Counted from the first letter of the stretch, positions 1-8,901 are shown. The stretch is 64,000 nucleotides of DNA from Streptomyces griseus subsp. griseus (GCF_000720255.1 NZ_JOJE01000013.1:186001-250000); one strand, 5' to 3'. The notes: a model not told the origin generated them from the sequence alone. Numbers and translations: made by a program.

Positions 1-536
1 AGATCCACCGTGACCTGCGGGTGGAAGTGGCGCGCGAGGGACTCGTGGTCGACCTGCGCGAGAACCGGGGCGGGCACACGTCCCAGCTGGTGATCGAGAA
101 GCTGGCCCGGCGCATCGTGGGGTGGGACCTGCCGCGCGGGATGCGGGCGGAGAGCTATCCGCGGGACGCGCCGCGCGGGCCCGTGGTGGCGGTGGCGAAC
201 GAGTTCTCCGGGTCGGACGGGGACATCGTGAACGCGGCGATCAAGGCGCTCGGGATCGGGCCGGTGGTCGGGACGCGGACGTGGGGTGGGGTCGTCGGGA
301 TCGACAGCCGGTACCGGCTGGTGGACGGAACCCTGGTCACGCAGCCCAAGTACGCCTTCTGGCTCGAGGGTTACGGGTGGGGCGTGGAGAACCACGGGGT
401 GGACCCGGATGTGGAGGTGGTGCAGGCGCCGCAGGACTGGAGGGACGGGAGGGACGTTCAGCTGGACGAGGCTGTGCGGTTGGCGTTGGCGGCGTTGGAG
501 TCCACGCCGGCGAAGGTGCCGCCCGCTCTGCCGTGA
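1..536 (+). CDS. S41-family (tricorn-like) serine protease, C-terminal part
   Basis: The reading frame is already open at the window start, so only the last ~178 codons are present and the true start lies upstream. The fragment is the catalytic C-terminal domain of an S41/tricorn-type peptidase. It has the N-R-G-G-H-T loop, the nucleophile segment NEFSGSDGD (second Ser is the likely nucleophile) and the terminal VENHGVDPD segment that carries the active-site Glu in tricorn proteases. Such enzymes degrade peptides in the cytoplasm. A GTG at 21 is in frame but would delete core structure, so it is not the start. A hairpin and a dispersed repeat follow the stop codon. Confidence 0.85.
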   Translation, partial: IHRDLRVEVAREGLVVDLRENRGGHTSQLVIEKLARRIVGWDLPRGMRAESYPRDAPRGPVVAVANEFSGSDGDIVNAAIKALGIGPVVGTRTWGGVVGIDSRYRLVDGTLVTQPKYAFWLEGYGWGVENHGVDPDVEVVQAPQDWRDGRDVQLDEAVRLALAALESTPAKVPPALP

Positions 537-540
537 CCGT

Positions 541-612
541 CCCTGGGGGCTGCGCCCCAGCCCCCCATCGGCCTGACGGCCTCGTCCTCGAACGCCGGAC
601 GGGCTGGATCGT
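541..612. repeat. Streptomyces dispersed intergenic element with terminator-like hairpin
   Basis: The first part (543-560) forms a 6-bp stem, CTGGGG with CCCCAG, around a GC-rich loop. The second part contains the segment CGAACGCCGGACGGGCTG (around 589-606), which belongs to a motif I recognise as recurring between many Streptomyces genes. It sits directly behind the protease stop, where a transcription end is expected. There is no T-run, as is normal in this genus. The family assignment is from memory of Streptomyces genomes rather than a search. Confidence 0.6.
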
Positions 613-685
613 GCCGACCGGCGACGGGAAACCCGACCTCGATAGCATGCTCAGAAAGAGATCAACGGCGTGAGGAGGCACACGC

Positions 686-1039
686 ATGGCAGGAGAACCG
701 CAGGGCGACTGCTTGTTCTGCAAGGTGGTGGCGGGGGCGATTCCGGCGACGATCGTGCGGGAGACGGAGACGACCGTCGCGTTCCGGGACATCAATCCGC
801 AGGCGCCGACGCACGTCCTGGTGATCCCCAAGGCGCACTACGCGGACGCCGCGGCGCTCGCCGCCGGCGCGCCGGAACTCGCCGCGGACGTTCTGCGGGA
901 GACGCAGGTGATCGCGGACGAGGAGAAGCTGGAGAGCTACCGGATCGTCTTCAACACCGGCAGCGGCGCCGGGCAGACCGTCTTCCACGCGCACGCCCAC
1001 GTCCTCGGCGGGCGGGGCCTGCAATGGCCTCCCGGGTAA
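686..1039 (+). CDS. HIT (histidine triad) family protein
   Basis: This 117-residue protein has the histidine triad HAHAHVLGG at about residues 101-109 and the N-terminal CLFCKVVAG segment typical of the HINT branch. HINT proteins hydrolyse phosphoramidates of purine nucleotides such as AMP-lysine in the cytoplasm. The length is normal for the family. The ATG follows a short GA-rich leader, and the next gene (RNase Z) starts only 6 bp after the stop, so the two are probably co-transcribed. Physiological substrate in Streptomyces is unknown. Confidence 0.93.
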   Translation: MAGEPQGDCLFCKVVAGAIPATIVRETETTVAFRDINPQAPTHVLVIPKAHYADAAALAAGAPELAADVLRETQVIADEEKLESYRIVFNTGSGAGQTVFHAHAHVLGGRGLQWPPG

Positions 1040-1045
1040 GGCGTC

Positions 1046-1951
1046 GTGTCCGTACGTGAACTGGTCGTCCTCGGCACCGCGAGCCAGGTCCCGACCCGGC
1101 ACCGCAACCACAACGGCTACCTGCTGCGCTGGGACGGCGAGGGCATCCTGTTCGATCCCGGGGAGGGCACGCAGCGTCAGATGCTGCGTGCCGGGGTGGC
1201 CGCGCACGACCTGAACCGGATCTGCGTCACGCACTTCCACGGCGACCACTCGCTGGGCCTCGCCGGGGTCATCCAGCGGATCAACCTGGACAAGGTCCCG
1301 CACCCCGTCACCGCCCACTTCCCGCGCTCCGGCCGCCGTTTCTTCGAGCGTCTGCGGTACGCCACCGCCTACCGTGAGACCGTCGATCTCGCCGAGGCCC
1401 CGGTCGCCGCGGACGGGGTGATAGCCGTGACCAAGGGCTACACGCTGGAGGCGTGCAAGCTCTCCCACCCCGTGGAGTCCTACGGCTACCGGCTCGTCGA
1501 GCCCGACGGCCGCCGCATGCTGCCCGACCGGCTCGCCGCGCGCGGGATCAAGGGGCCGGACATCGGACGGATCCAGCGCGAGGGCTCCGTCGGCGGGGTG
1601 ACGCTCGAAGAGGTCAGCGAGGTGCGGCGCGGACAGCGGTTCGCGTTCATCATGGACACCCGGCTGTGCGACGGCGTGCACGCCCTCGCCGAGGGCTGCG
1701 ACATGCTGGTCATCGAGTCCACCTTCCTGGAGGAGGACCTGCAACTCGCCGTGGAGCACGGCCACCTGACCGCCGGTCAGGCCGCGCTGGTGGCACGGGA
1801 GGCCGGCGTACGGCATCTGGTGCTGACCCACTTCAGCCAGCGCTACTCCGAGCCCGAGGAGTTCGAACGGCAGGCACGGGCAGCGGGGTTCGAGGGGGAG
1901 CTGACCGTGGCGCACGATCTGCTGCGGGTGCCGGTACCGAAGCGCCGATGA
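1046..1951 (+). CDS. rnz: Ribonuclease Z-type metallo-beta-lactamase-fold hydrolase
   Basis: This 301-residue protein carries the metallo-beta-lactamase signature [10 protein letters not shown] (residues 62-71). Preceding it is GEGTQRQML, the segment characteristic of RNase Z, and later come IESTF and [11 protein letters not shown], also family hallmarks. RNase Z cuts the 3' trailer of tRNA precursors using two zinc ions. Length matches the short bacterial form. It starts with GTG 6 bp downstream of the HIT gene. An alternative would be a related phosphodiesterase of the same fold, but the RNase Z motifs are complete. Confidence 0.88.
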   Translation: MSVRELVVLGTASQVPTRHRNHNGYLLRWDGEGILFDPGEGTQRQMLRAGVAAHDLNRICVTHFHGDHSLGLAGVIQRINLDKVPHPVTAHFPRSGRRFFERLRYATAYRETVDLAEAPVAADGVIAVTKGYTLEACKLSHPVESYGYRLVEPDGRRMLPDRLAARGIKGPDIGRIQREGSVGGVTLEEVSEVRRGQRFAFIMDTRLCDGVHALAEGCDMLVIESTFLEEDLQLAVEHGHLTAGQAALVAREAGVRHLVLTHFSQRYSEPEEFERQARAAGFEGELTVAHDLLRVPVPKRR

Positions 1952-1985
1952 CGAAGCACAGACAAAACATCCGTACCATGCTTTG

Positions 1986-2978
1986 ATGCCCCTCCCCAAA
2001 GCTGAACTGCACCTGCACATCGAAGGCACCCTGGAGCCCGAGCTGGCGTTCGAGCTCGCCGCGCGCAACGGTGTCGAGCTGCCCTACGCGGACACCGACG
2101 AGCTGCGCAAGGCGTACCAGTTCGAGGACCTCCAGTCCTTCCTGAACCTGTACTACGAGCTCATGGCGGTGCTGCGCACCGAGCGGGACTTCGAGGACCT
2201 CGCCAACGCCTACCTCGCCCGCGCCGCCGCGCAGGGGGTGCGGCACGCGGAGATCTTCTTCGACCCGCAGGCCCACATCTCCCGTGGGGTGGAGATGGGC
2301 ACCGTCGTCGAGGGGCTGTGGCGGGCGCTGGGCGCGAGCGAGGCCAACCACGGCGTCTCCACCCAGCTCATCCTGTGCTTCCTGCGCGACGAGTCGGCCG
2401 CGTCGGCGCTGGAGACCCTCCAGGCAGCCCGGCCGTACCTCGACCGGATCACCGGCGTCGGCCTCGACTCGGCGGAGGTCGGCCACCCGCCCGTGAAGTT
2501 CCGCGAGGTGTACGAGGCGGCCGCCGCCCTCGGTCTGCGACGCGTGGCGCACGCCGGTGAGGAGGGGCCGCCGGAGTACATCACCGAGGCCCTGGACGTG
2601 CTCGGCGTCGAGCGGGTCGACCACGGGCTGCGCTGCATGGAGGACCCGGCGCTCGTGGCGCGGCTGGTGCGGGAGCGGATCCCGCTCACCGTGTGCCCGC
2701 TGTCCAACGTCCGGCTGCGCGCCGTGGACGTCCTCGCCGAGCACCCCCTGCCGGCCATGCTGGACGCGGGCCTGCTGTGCACGGTCAACTCCGACGACCC
2801 GGCCTACTTCGGCGGCTACGCCGACGACAACTTCCATGCCGTGCGCCAGGCATTGGGCCTGGGCGAGGACCGGCTGCGCGAGCTGGCCCGCAACTCCTTC
2901 CTCGCCTCCTTCCTGGAGCACGACGAGGAACGGCGGGCCCGCTACCTGGCCGAGGTGGAGGCGTACACCTTCCAGTGA
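1986..2978 (+). CDS. Adenosine/adenine deaminase family protein (adenine deaminase-like)
   Basis: This is a zinc-dependent amidohydrolase of about 330 residues: HLHIEG near the N-terminus (metal ligands), HAGEEGPPEY (catalytic Glu region), ERVDHGLR and the C-terminal NSDDPAYFGGY. The segments FEDLQSFLNLYY, EIFFDPQAHISRG and NSDDPAYFGGY resemble the adenine-deaminase subgroup more than true adenosine deaminases, which normally have a T-D-D-P type motif there. It would feed purine salvage by deaminating adenine or adenosine. ATG 1986 is preferred; a TTG at 1983 lies directly before it. No clear ribosome-binding site is visible. Confidence 0.85.
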   Translation: MPLPKAELHLHIEGTLEPELAFELAARNGVELPYADTDELRKAYQFEDLQSFLNLYYELMAVLRTERDFEDLANAYLARAAAQGVRHAEIFFDPQAHISRGVEMGTVVEGLWRALGASEANHGVSTQLILCFLRDESAASALETLQAARPYLDRITGVGLDSAEVGHPPVKFREVYEAAAALGLRRVAHAGEEGPPEYITEALDVLGVERVDHGLRCMEDPALVARLVRERIPLTVCPLSNVRLRAVDVLAEHPLPAMLDAGLLCTVNSDDPAYFGGYADDNFHAVRQALGLGEDRLRELARNSFLASFLEHDEERRARYLAEVEAYTFQ

Positions 2979-2991
2979 CGCGGAGCCGGAG

Positions 2992-4320
2992 CTACTCGGC
3001 TCCGACGCCCGCCCGTCGGGGGCCCGCCGTGTCGTAGGCGCCCCGGGTCGGTACGGCGGGGGTGTCCACCTCGATCTCCACCACCGGCTGCTCCGGCGCG
3101 CCGACCCGCGGGACCGCGCGCGTGGGTGTGCCGGTGGCCGCGGCGACCACGGCGGCCGGGGTGCCGCCGCGCCGGCGGACGGCGCCGGGCAGCAGCGGGC
3201 GGCCGCCGGTGTGCAGGGCGACGACGGTCATGGGGACGGCTATGACCAGCAGCCCGGCGGCGAGCACCGCGCCCATGACCGGGAAGCCGGCCTGCGCGGA
3301 CAGCACGCTCCCGGTCAGCGGCCCGGCCGCCGTGCCCAGTGAGGACGCCGAGCCGACGAGCACCGCCCAGCGGCCGCGCGGGTCCAGGGAGGCGGCGAGC
3401 CCGATCAGGTACGACAGGACGACCGGGTAGAAGGTGTTCCAGGCGACCTCGCCCGCCGCGAAGCTGCCCAGGCCGGTCGCCGAGGCGCTGACGACGATGC
3501 ACCCGGCGATGAGCGCCGTACCCGCGCCGATGGGCAGCGCCCGCCCGAACCGCGCTCCGAGCGCGCCCGCGCCGAGAACGCCGAGCAGCCCGGTGCCCAG
3601 GGCGACCGCGAACACGGCCCCGACGGTCGCCTCCGTGAGGTGCGCCTGGGTGAGCCCGATGCGGCCGCTCACGCCCCACAGGGCGTTCTGGGCGAGGGAC
3701 CAGCACGGCATGGCGGCGGCGAGCAGCAGCCCGGAGCGCAGGTGGGGCAGGGGCTCGCGGTCACGACGGGTGTGCGGCGCGGCCGTGGGGCCGGGGAGGC
3801 GGCCCGTCAGCGGCCAGACGGCGAGCGCGGTGAGCGCGATCGCCGCGAGCGGCTGGCCGTGCCCGGCTCCGAGGCGGGGGACCGTCAGGTAGACGGCTCC
3901 GGCCAGCGCGGACACCGCGAGCAGCCCCAGCGTGGAGGCGCGGTGCGGGTCCCGGTGGGCGGCTATGCGGGTGGCGGCGACCGTGGTGGCCGTACCCGAT
4001 CCGAAGCCACCGACCATGGCACCGGCGATGACGGCCGGGACGCTGCCGGTGAGGGCGGCGCCGCCGTAGCCGAGGACGGCGAGGAGCAGCCCGAGGCGGG
4101 CCAGGGTGCGGGCGCCGATGCGCTCGACGCGCGAGGCCAGGACGAAGCCGGCGGATGCCGAACTCAGCAGTAGCGCGCTGCCGACGGCACCGGCCTGGGT
4201 GGCCGACAGGGGCAGTCCCGCGTCGAGTCGGCCGACGACCGTCGGGAGCAGATAGGGGGCGAGGTACCCGGCCGTGAAAAGGGCGACGAGGGGCCAGGGG
4301 GTGGTGCGGGGGGCGAACAC
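2992..4320 (-). CDS. MFS transporter
   Basis: The product has about twelve hydrophobic segments separated by short basic loops (for example ASRVERIGARTLARLG after segments 2-3), the layout of a major facilitator superfamily permease. The substrate cannot be told from sequence. The C-terminal ~60 residues are a soluble, Ala/Pro/Arg-rich tail. I chose GTG 4320, which has a GGGAACG Shine-Dalgarno-like stretch and begins just before the first membrane helix. The open frame continues to a GTG at 4455, but that start falls inside a palindrome and would add a non-membrane leader. The gene converges on the deaminase with only 13 bp between stops. Confidence 0.8.
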   Translation of the reverse strand: MFAPRTTPWPLVALFTAGYLAPYLLPTVVGRLDAGLPLSATQAGAVGSALLLSSASAGFVLASRVERIGARTLARLGLLLAVLGYGGAALTGSVPAVIAGAMVGGFGSGTATTVAATRIAAHRDPHRASTLGLLAVSALAGAVYLTVPRLGAGHGQPLAAIALTALAVWPLTGRLPGPTAAPHTRRDREPLPHLRSGLLLAAAMPCWSLAQNALWGVSGRIGLTQAHLTEATVGAVFAVALGTGLLGVLGAGALGARFGRALPIGAGTALIAGCIVVSASATGLGSFAAGEVAWNTFYPVVLSYLIGLAASLDPRGRWAVLVGSASSLGTAAGPLTGSVLSAQAGFPVMGAVLAAGLLVIAVPMTVVALHTGGRPLLPGAVRRRGGTPAAVVAAATGTPTRAVPRVGAPEQPVVEIEVDTPAVPTRGAYDTAGPRRAGVGAE

Positions 4321-4441
4321 GGGCGTTCCCAGGGCATGCGAAAGCGGCTCAAGAAGAGGGGGATGGCGACGGCCGTCGACGGACGGGAACGCGCTGGAAA
4401 TTTGTATCAAGCACATGGTTCCGGAAAGAAACGCGAGCCGG

Positions 4442-4455
4442 GTGATGTGGATCAC
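4442..4455. promoter_or_regulatory. Palindrome GTGAT-GTGG-ATCAC, Crp-like operator candidate
   Basis: The sequence GTGATGTGGATCAC is a perfect 5-4-5 inverted repeat upstream of the MFS gene and behind the IclR gene. It differs at one defined base from the published Streptomyces Crp consensus (GTG-N6-GNCAC). The AT-rich stretch 4398-4416 beside it could hold the MFS promoter. Binding by Crp or any other factor is inference only. Confidence 0.4.
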
Positions 4456-4520
4456 TTTACGTTTGGGCTCGGATGAACCGGGTAGTCAAAACGTCCTTCG
4501 CGGCTCGAACAGGGCGCCCG

Positions 4521-5303
4521 CTAGCGCCAGTTCGCGGCTCCACCCGCTCCGGGTGCCGTCGCTTCGATCTTCGCCCGGATCTCCCGCATCACCGCGACGA
4601 TCCGCTCCTCGTGCTCCGGCGTCAGCCGCGCCACCGGCACCGAGCAGCTGACGGCGTCCTGCGCGGGAGCGTCGTAGCGCAGCGCGAACCCGAAGCCGAC
4701 GATGCCGAGGACGCCCTCCTCGCGGTCCACGGAGTAGCCGCGGGCCCGTACGGCGGCGAGGTCCGCCGCCAGCGGCGCGCGGTCGGTGTGGGTGTTCGGG
4801 GTCAGCGCCTCGTACGGCCCCCCGGGCAGCTCCTCGTCCGGGCGTTCCGCGAGCAGCGCCTTGCCCAGCGCGCCCGCGTGGGCCGGCAGCCTCCGCCCCA
4901 CCCGGCTGATGGTCCGCAGGTACTCGTGCGACTCGCGCGTCGCCAGGTACGCCACGTTCCGCCCGTCGAGCCGCCCCAGGTGGATGGTCTCGCCCAGCGC
5001 CTCGGACGCCTCGTCGAGGTAGGGGCGCACCAGTCGTACGCGCGGGTCGGAGTCGAGGTAGCTGGTGCCGGTCAGCAGGGCGTGGATGCCGATGCCGTAC
5101 AGGGAGCCGGTGGTGTCCGTGCGGACCCAGCCGCGCGAGATCAGGGTCTGCAGCAGCGCGTACATCGAGCTGCGCGGCACGCCCAGCTCGTCCGCCAGCT
5201 CCTGGAGCCGCGCGGGGCGGTCACCGCGTTCTGCGAGCAGTTCCAGCAGCTCGACCGTGCGCGCCGCCGACTTCACCTCGCGGACGCCCCCTGTCTCCGA
5301 CAT
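4521..5303 (-). CDS. IclR-family transcriptional regulator
   Basis: This 260-residue protein has an N-terminal winged helix-turn-helix (RPARLQELADELGVPRSSMY at about residues 28-47) and a C-terminal IclR effector domain (HAGALGKALLA, then a conserved segment around VLGIVGFGFALR). It is transcribed divergently from kdgD-gudD across a 94-bp gap, so it most likely senses glucarate or a breakdown intermediate and controls that operon. ATG 5303 gives the standard IclR N-terminus; the frame stays open to 5678 but that would run through the kdgD start. Confidence 0.9.
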   Translation of the reverse strand: MSETGGVREVKSAARTVELLELLAERGDRPARLQELADELGVPRSSMYALLQTLISRGWVRTDTTGSLYGIGIHALLTGTSYLDSDPRVRLVRPYLDEASEALGETIHLGRLDGRNVAYLATRESHEYLRTISRVGRRLPAHAGALGKALLAERPDEELPGGPYEALTPNTHTDRAPLAADLAAVRARGYSVDREEGVLGIVGFGFALRYDAPAQDAVSCSVPVARLTPEHEERIVAVMREIRAKIEATAPGAGGAANWR

Positions 5304-5333
5304 GTGCCGATCGTAGAGGTGGGCGCGGCCCCA

Positions 5334-5392
5334 TTGACGACCGGTGTGCGCGTACCTAACCTCCATCTTCATACGTGGATGACGTCTACATA
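5334..5392 (+). promoter_or_regulatory. kdgD promoter with possible IclR operator
   Basis: A TTGACG (5334-5339) and a TAACCT (5357-5362) are separated by 17 bp, a good fit to a vegetative sigma-70-type promoter reading into kdgD. Downstream, between about 5370 and 5392, two ACGT cores 9 bp apart form an imperfect dyad (TACGTGGATGACGTCTA). This is where the divergent IclR regulator could bind. The promoter is well supported by sequence; the operator is a guess. Confidence 0.55.
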
Positions 5393-5397
5393 GGGAG

Positions 5398-6345
5398 ATG
5401 ACGAGGGTGACCCTCGATCCGGACACGACCCGGAGACTGCGGGACGGCATGGCGGGCGGCGTGCTGTCGTTCCCGCTCACGAGCTTCCACGAGGACGGCT
5501 CGCTCGACCCCGGCGGCTTCCGCACCCATGTCGCCGCCCAGATCGCCACCGGCCCCGGGGCCGTCTTCCCCGCCTGCGGCACCGGCGAGTTCTTCTCCCT
5601 CGACGAGGACGAGTACCGCCGGGTCGTCACCATCGCGGTGGAGGAGGCGGCCGGCCGCCTGCCCGTCGTCGCCGGCATCGGCTACGGCTGGGCGCAGGCC
5701 GCCCGGTTCGCCCGCATCGCCGAGGACGCGGGCGCCGACGCCCTCCTCGTCCTGCCGCACTACCTCGTCGCCGCCCCGCAGGACGGCCTCGTCGCCCAGC
5801 TGGAGCAGATCGCCGCCCGCACCCGGCTGCCGCTCATCGCCTACCAGCGCGGCCAGGTCACCTTCGGCGCGAGCGCGTTCCGGCGCATCACCGGGATCCC
5901 GAACGTCATCGGCCTCAAGGACGGCCACAGCGACCTCGACCGCCTCCAGCGCCTCACCCTCGCCGCCCCGGAGGGCTTCCTCTTCTTCAACGGCGCCGCC
6001 ACCGCCGAGATCCAGGCCCGCGCCTACGCCACCGTCGGCGTCCCCGCCTACTCCTCCGCCGTGCACGCCTTCGCCCCCGAGATCGCGAACGCCTTCTTCA
6101 CCGCCCTGCACACGGGCGACGACAAGACCACCGACCGGCTGCTGCGCGACTTCTACGTCCCGCTCGTCGAACTCCGCGACCGCGTGCCCGGGTACGCCGT
6201 GTCCCTCGTCAAGGCGGCGGCCCGGCTGCGCGGCCGCCCGGTGGGCCCGGTACGCGCCCCGCTCACCGACCCCTCGGCCACCGACCTCGCCGCCCTCAAG
6301 ACCGTCCTGACCACCGGACTCGACCTCGTAGGAGCCGCACTGTGA
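5398..6345 (+). CDS. kdgD: 5-dehydro-4-deoxyglucarate dehydratase
   Basis: This DapA-superfamily class I aldolase of 315 residues has the ACGTGEFFSL substrate loop and the Schiff-base lysine in GLKDGHSD (K174). It converts 5-keto-4-deoxy-D-glucarate to 2,5-dioxopentanoate with loss of water and CO2. It overlaps the glucarate dehydratase gene by four bases, so the two consecutive steps of D-glucarate catabolism are translationally coupled. ATG 5398 follows GGGAG with almost no spacing; GTG 5407 is a possible alternative. Confidence 0.92.
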   Translation: MTRVTLDPDTTRRLRDGMAGGVLSFPLTSFHEDGSLDPGGFRTHVAAQIATGPGAVFPACGTGEFFSLDEDEYRRVVTIAVEEAAGRLPVVAGIGYGWAQAARFARIAEDAGADALLVLPHYLVAAPQDGLVAQLEQIAARTRLPLIAYQRGQVTFGASAFRRITGIPNVIGLKDGHSDLDRLQRLTLAAPEGFLFFNGAATAEIQARAYATVGVPAYSSAVHAFAPEIANAFFTALHTGDDKTTDRLLRDFYVPLVELRDRVPGYAVSLVKAAARLRGRPVGPVRAPLTDPSATDLAALKTVLTTGLDLVGAAL

Positions 6346-7637
6346 CCCGTGACCTGACGATCACCGAGGTCCGACTGACGCCGATCCTGGTCGCCGACCC
6401 CCCGCTGCTCAACACCCAGGGCGTGCACCAGCCGTACACCCCCCGGCTCATCGTGGAGGTCGTCACGGCCGACGGGACCACGGGCGTCGGCGAGACGTAC
6501 GGCGACACCAAGTACCTGGAACTGGCCCGCCCGTTCGCGGACAAGCTCGTCGGCCGCCAGGCCGGCGACCTCAACGGACTGTTCGTCGTCGCCGAGGAGG
6601 TGGCCGTGGACAGCTCCCGCGTCTCCGGCCAGGTCGACGTCGGAGGACTGCGCGGCGTCCAGACCGCCGACAAGCTGCGGCTGTCCGTCATCTCCGCCTT
6701 CGAGGTCGCCTGCCTCGACGCCCTCGGCAAGGCCCTCGGCCTGCCCGTGCACGCCCTGCTCGGCGGCAAGGTCCGCGACGCCGTCGAGTACAGCGCGTAC
6801 CTGTTCTACAAGTGGGCCGACCACCCCGAGGGCGTCGCCTCCGAGAAGGACGACTGGGGGGCCGCCGTCGACCCCGCCGGAGTCGTCGAGCAGGCCCGCA
6901 GGTTCACCGAGCGCTACGGCTTCACCTCCTTCAAGCTCAAGGGCGGCGTCTTCCCGCCCGAGGAGGAGATCGCTGCGATCCGCGCCCTCGCCGAGGCCTT
7001 CCCCGGCCACCCCCTGCGCCTCGACCCCAACGGCGCCTGGTCGGTGGAGACCTCACTGACGGTGGCGAAGGAACTCGGGGACGTCCTCGAGTACCTGGAG
7101 GACCCCGCCCTCGGCACCCCCGCCATGGCCGAGGTCGCCGCGCGGACCGACGTCCCCCTCGCCACCAACATGTGCGTGACGACGTTCGCCGAGATCAAGG
7201 AGGCGTTCCAGAAGGGCGCCGTCCAGGTCGTCCTCTCCGACCACCACTACTGGGGCGGCCTGCGCAACACCCAGCAGCTCGCCGCCGTCTGCCGCACCTT
7301 CGGCGTCGGCGTCTCCATGCACTCCAACACGCACCTGGGGATCTCCCTGGCCGCCATGACCCACGTGGCGTCCACCGTCCCCGACCTCCACCACGCCTGC
7401 GACTCCCACTACCCCTGGCAGTCGGAGGACGTCCTCACCCAGCGGCTGACCTTCGAGGACGGCAAGGTCCGGGTCTCCGACGCCCCCGGCCTCGGCGTCG
7501 AGCTCGACCGCGACCGCCTGCGGTTCCTCCACCAGCGCTGGCTCGACGACGACGGCACGCTGAAGGACCGCGACGACGCGGCGGCGATGCGGGTCGCCGA
7601 GCCGGACTGGGTCACGCCTGTCGTTCCCCGCTGGTGA
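6342..7637 (+). CDS. gudD: Glucarate dehydratase
   Basis: This 431-residue member of the enolase superfamily has the family barrel motifs: FKLKGGVF (catalytic Lys pair region), RLDPNGAWS (metal-binding Asp and Asn), LEDP and the late HSNTHLGISLAAM containing the catalytic His. It removes water from D-glucarate to give 5-keto-4-deoxyglucarate, the substrate of the preceding gene product. GTG 6342 overlaps the kdgD stop (GTGA). A strong G/C hairpin follows the gene, which marks the operon end. Confidence 0.93.
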   Translation: MTRDLTITEVRLTPILVADPPLLNTQGVHQPYTPRLIVEVVTADGTTGVGETYGDTKYLELARPFADKLVGRQAGDLNGLFVVAEEVAVDSSRVSGQVDVGGLRGVQTADKLRLSVISAFEVACLDALGKALGLPVHALLGGKVRDAVEYSAYLFYKWADHPEGVASEKDDWGAAVDPAGVVEQARRFTERYGFTSFKLKGGVFPPEEEIAAIRALAEAFPGHPLRLDPNGAWSVETSLTVAKELGDVLEYLEDPALGTPAMAEVAARTDVPLATNMCVTTFAEIKEAFQKGAVQVVLSDHHYWGGLRNTQQLAAVCRTFGVGVSMHSNTHLGISLAAMTHVASTVPDLHHACDSHYPWQSEDVLTQRLTFEDGKVRVSDAPGLGVELDRDRLRFLHQRWLDDDGTLKDRDDAAAMRVAEPDWVTPVVPRW

Positions 7638-7655
7638 GTCCGACCGCCTGACGCG

Positions 7656-7684
7656 AGGGGGGCCGGAGCCGGACCGTCCCCCCT
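7656..7684 (+). terminator. Terminator-like hairpin after gudD
   Basis: AGGGGGG at 7656-7662 pairs perfectly with CCCCCCT at 7678-7684 around a 15-nt loop that can itself fold. It lies 19 bp past the gudD stop and before the next gene. No extended T-run follows. Confidence 0.6.
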
Positions 7685-7740
7685 TGTCGTTGGTCTGGTG
7701 CACACTGGCTGTGATCCGCACCACCGTCAGGGAGCGCACC

Positions 7741-8856
7741 GTGACCCCGTCCATCGGAGAGGACCCTCGCCACCGGCCGCAGGTCGACCCCTTGGCCGAC
7801 CTGCGCACACCGGGCGACCCGCCGTGGGACGTCTACCTCATCGGTACGGTCTTCCTCGACATCATCTTCACCGGGCTCGACTCCGCCCCGGTGCGCGGGA
7901 CCGAGTCCTGGGCGCGCGGGATGGGGTCGAGCCCCGGCGGTGTCGCCAACATGGCCACCGCCCTGGCCCGCCTCGGCCTGCGCACGTCCCTCGCGGCCGC
8001 CTTCGGCGACGACCACTACGGCGACTACTGCTGGGACGCCCTCGCTCAGGGCGAGGGCATCGATCTCACCCCGTCCCGCACGGTCCCGGGCTGGCACTCC
8101 CCGGTCACCGTCTCCATGGCCTACGAGGGCGAGCGCACGATGGTCTCCCACGGCCACGAACCGCCCCCCGAGGAGCCCGCCCCCGAGGACCCGCCCCTCG
8201 CCCGTGCCGCCGTCGCCTCCCTCACCCCCGGCCGGCGGGCCCCCTGGATCGCCCAGGCCGCGCACCACGGCACGCGCGTCTTCGCCGACGTCGGCTGGGA
8301 CGACACGGGGGCGTGGGACCTGGCGGGTCTCGCCGACCTCGAACACTGCGAGGCTTTCCTGCCGAACGCGGGGGAGGCCATGCGGTACACGGGCGAGAGC
8401 TGCCCCCGGGCCGCCGCGCACGCCCTCACCGCACACGTGCCGGTCGCCGTCGTCACCCTCGGTGCCGAGGGCGCGTACGCGGTGGACCGGCGGACGGGGG
8501 AGACGGCCGAGGTCCCGGCGATCGCGGTGGAGGCGCTCGATCCGACGGGGGCGGGGGACGTCTTCGTCGCCGGGTTCGTCACCGGCACGCTGGCGGGATG
8601 GCCGCTCGAGGACCGACTGGCCTTCGCGGGGCTGACGGCGGCGCTGTCCGTGCAGGAGTTCGGGGGGTCCTTGTCGGCGCCGGGGTGGGCGGAGATCGCG
8701 GGGTGGTGGCGGAGGGTGCAGTCCGTCGAGGGGCAGGATCCGGTGGCGTTGCAGCGGTATGCGTTCCTGGGGGCGTTGGTGCGGGACGAGGAGGCGGCGA
8801 GGCCGTGGCCGTTGCGGAGGGCCGTGCCGACGATCGGGTTCCGCAGGTCGGCGTGA
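7741..8856 (+). CDS. PfkB-family carbohydrate kinase
   Basis: This 371-residue protein shows the ribokinase fold: an N-terminal GTVFLDIIF strand, the di-Gly S-P-G-G-V-A-N-M-A-T sugar-binding loop, and the DPTGAGDVFVAGF anion-hole motif (residues 267-279) with catalytic Asp at about 273. It should phosphorylate a sugar or nucleoside with ATP. Substrate is unclear. It follows the glucarate genes but is separated by a terminator, so a link is weak. GTG 7741 has a GGGAG ribosome-binding site; earlier in-frame codons would add an unlikely leader. Confidence 0.85.
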   Translation: MTPSIGEDPRHRPQVDPLADLRTPGDPPWDVYLIGTVFLDIIFTGLDSAPVRGTESWARGMGSSPGGVANMATALARLGLRTSLAAAFGDDHYGDYCWDALAQGEGIDLTPSRTVPGWHSPVTVSMAYEGERTMVSHGHEPPPEEPAPEDPPLARAAVASLTPGRRAPWIAQAAHHGTRVFADVGWDDTGAWDLAGLADLEHCEAFLPNAGEAMRYTGESCPRAAAHALTAHVPVAVVTLGAEGAYAVDRRTGETAEVPAIAVEALDPTGAGDVFVAGFVTGTLAGWPLEDRLAFAGLTAALSVQEFGGSLSAPGWAEIAGWWRRVQSVEGQDPVALQRYAFLGALVRDEEAARPWPLRRAVPTIGFRRSA

Positions 8857-8901
8857 GGCTCGCGGCGATCACAGGCATCGGCACCGAAAAGCCCTACGGC
8901 G

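Noticed and set aside
662..2068. 468-codon open frame on the minus strand over HIT and RNase Z genes
   Set aside because: It is a shadow of the plus-strand genes caused by G/C third-position bias; it has no ribosome-binding site and encodes a low-complexity Gly/Val/Arg-rich chain.
4321..4455. Longer N-terminus for the MFS transporter from GTG 4455
   Set aside because: The start lies within the palindrome 4442-4455 and the added residues are not membrane-like; GTG 4320 gives a normal start.
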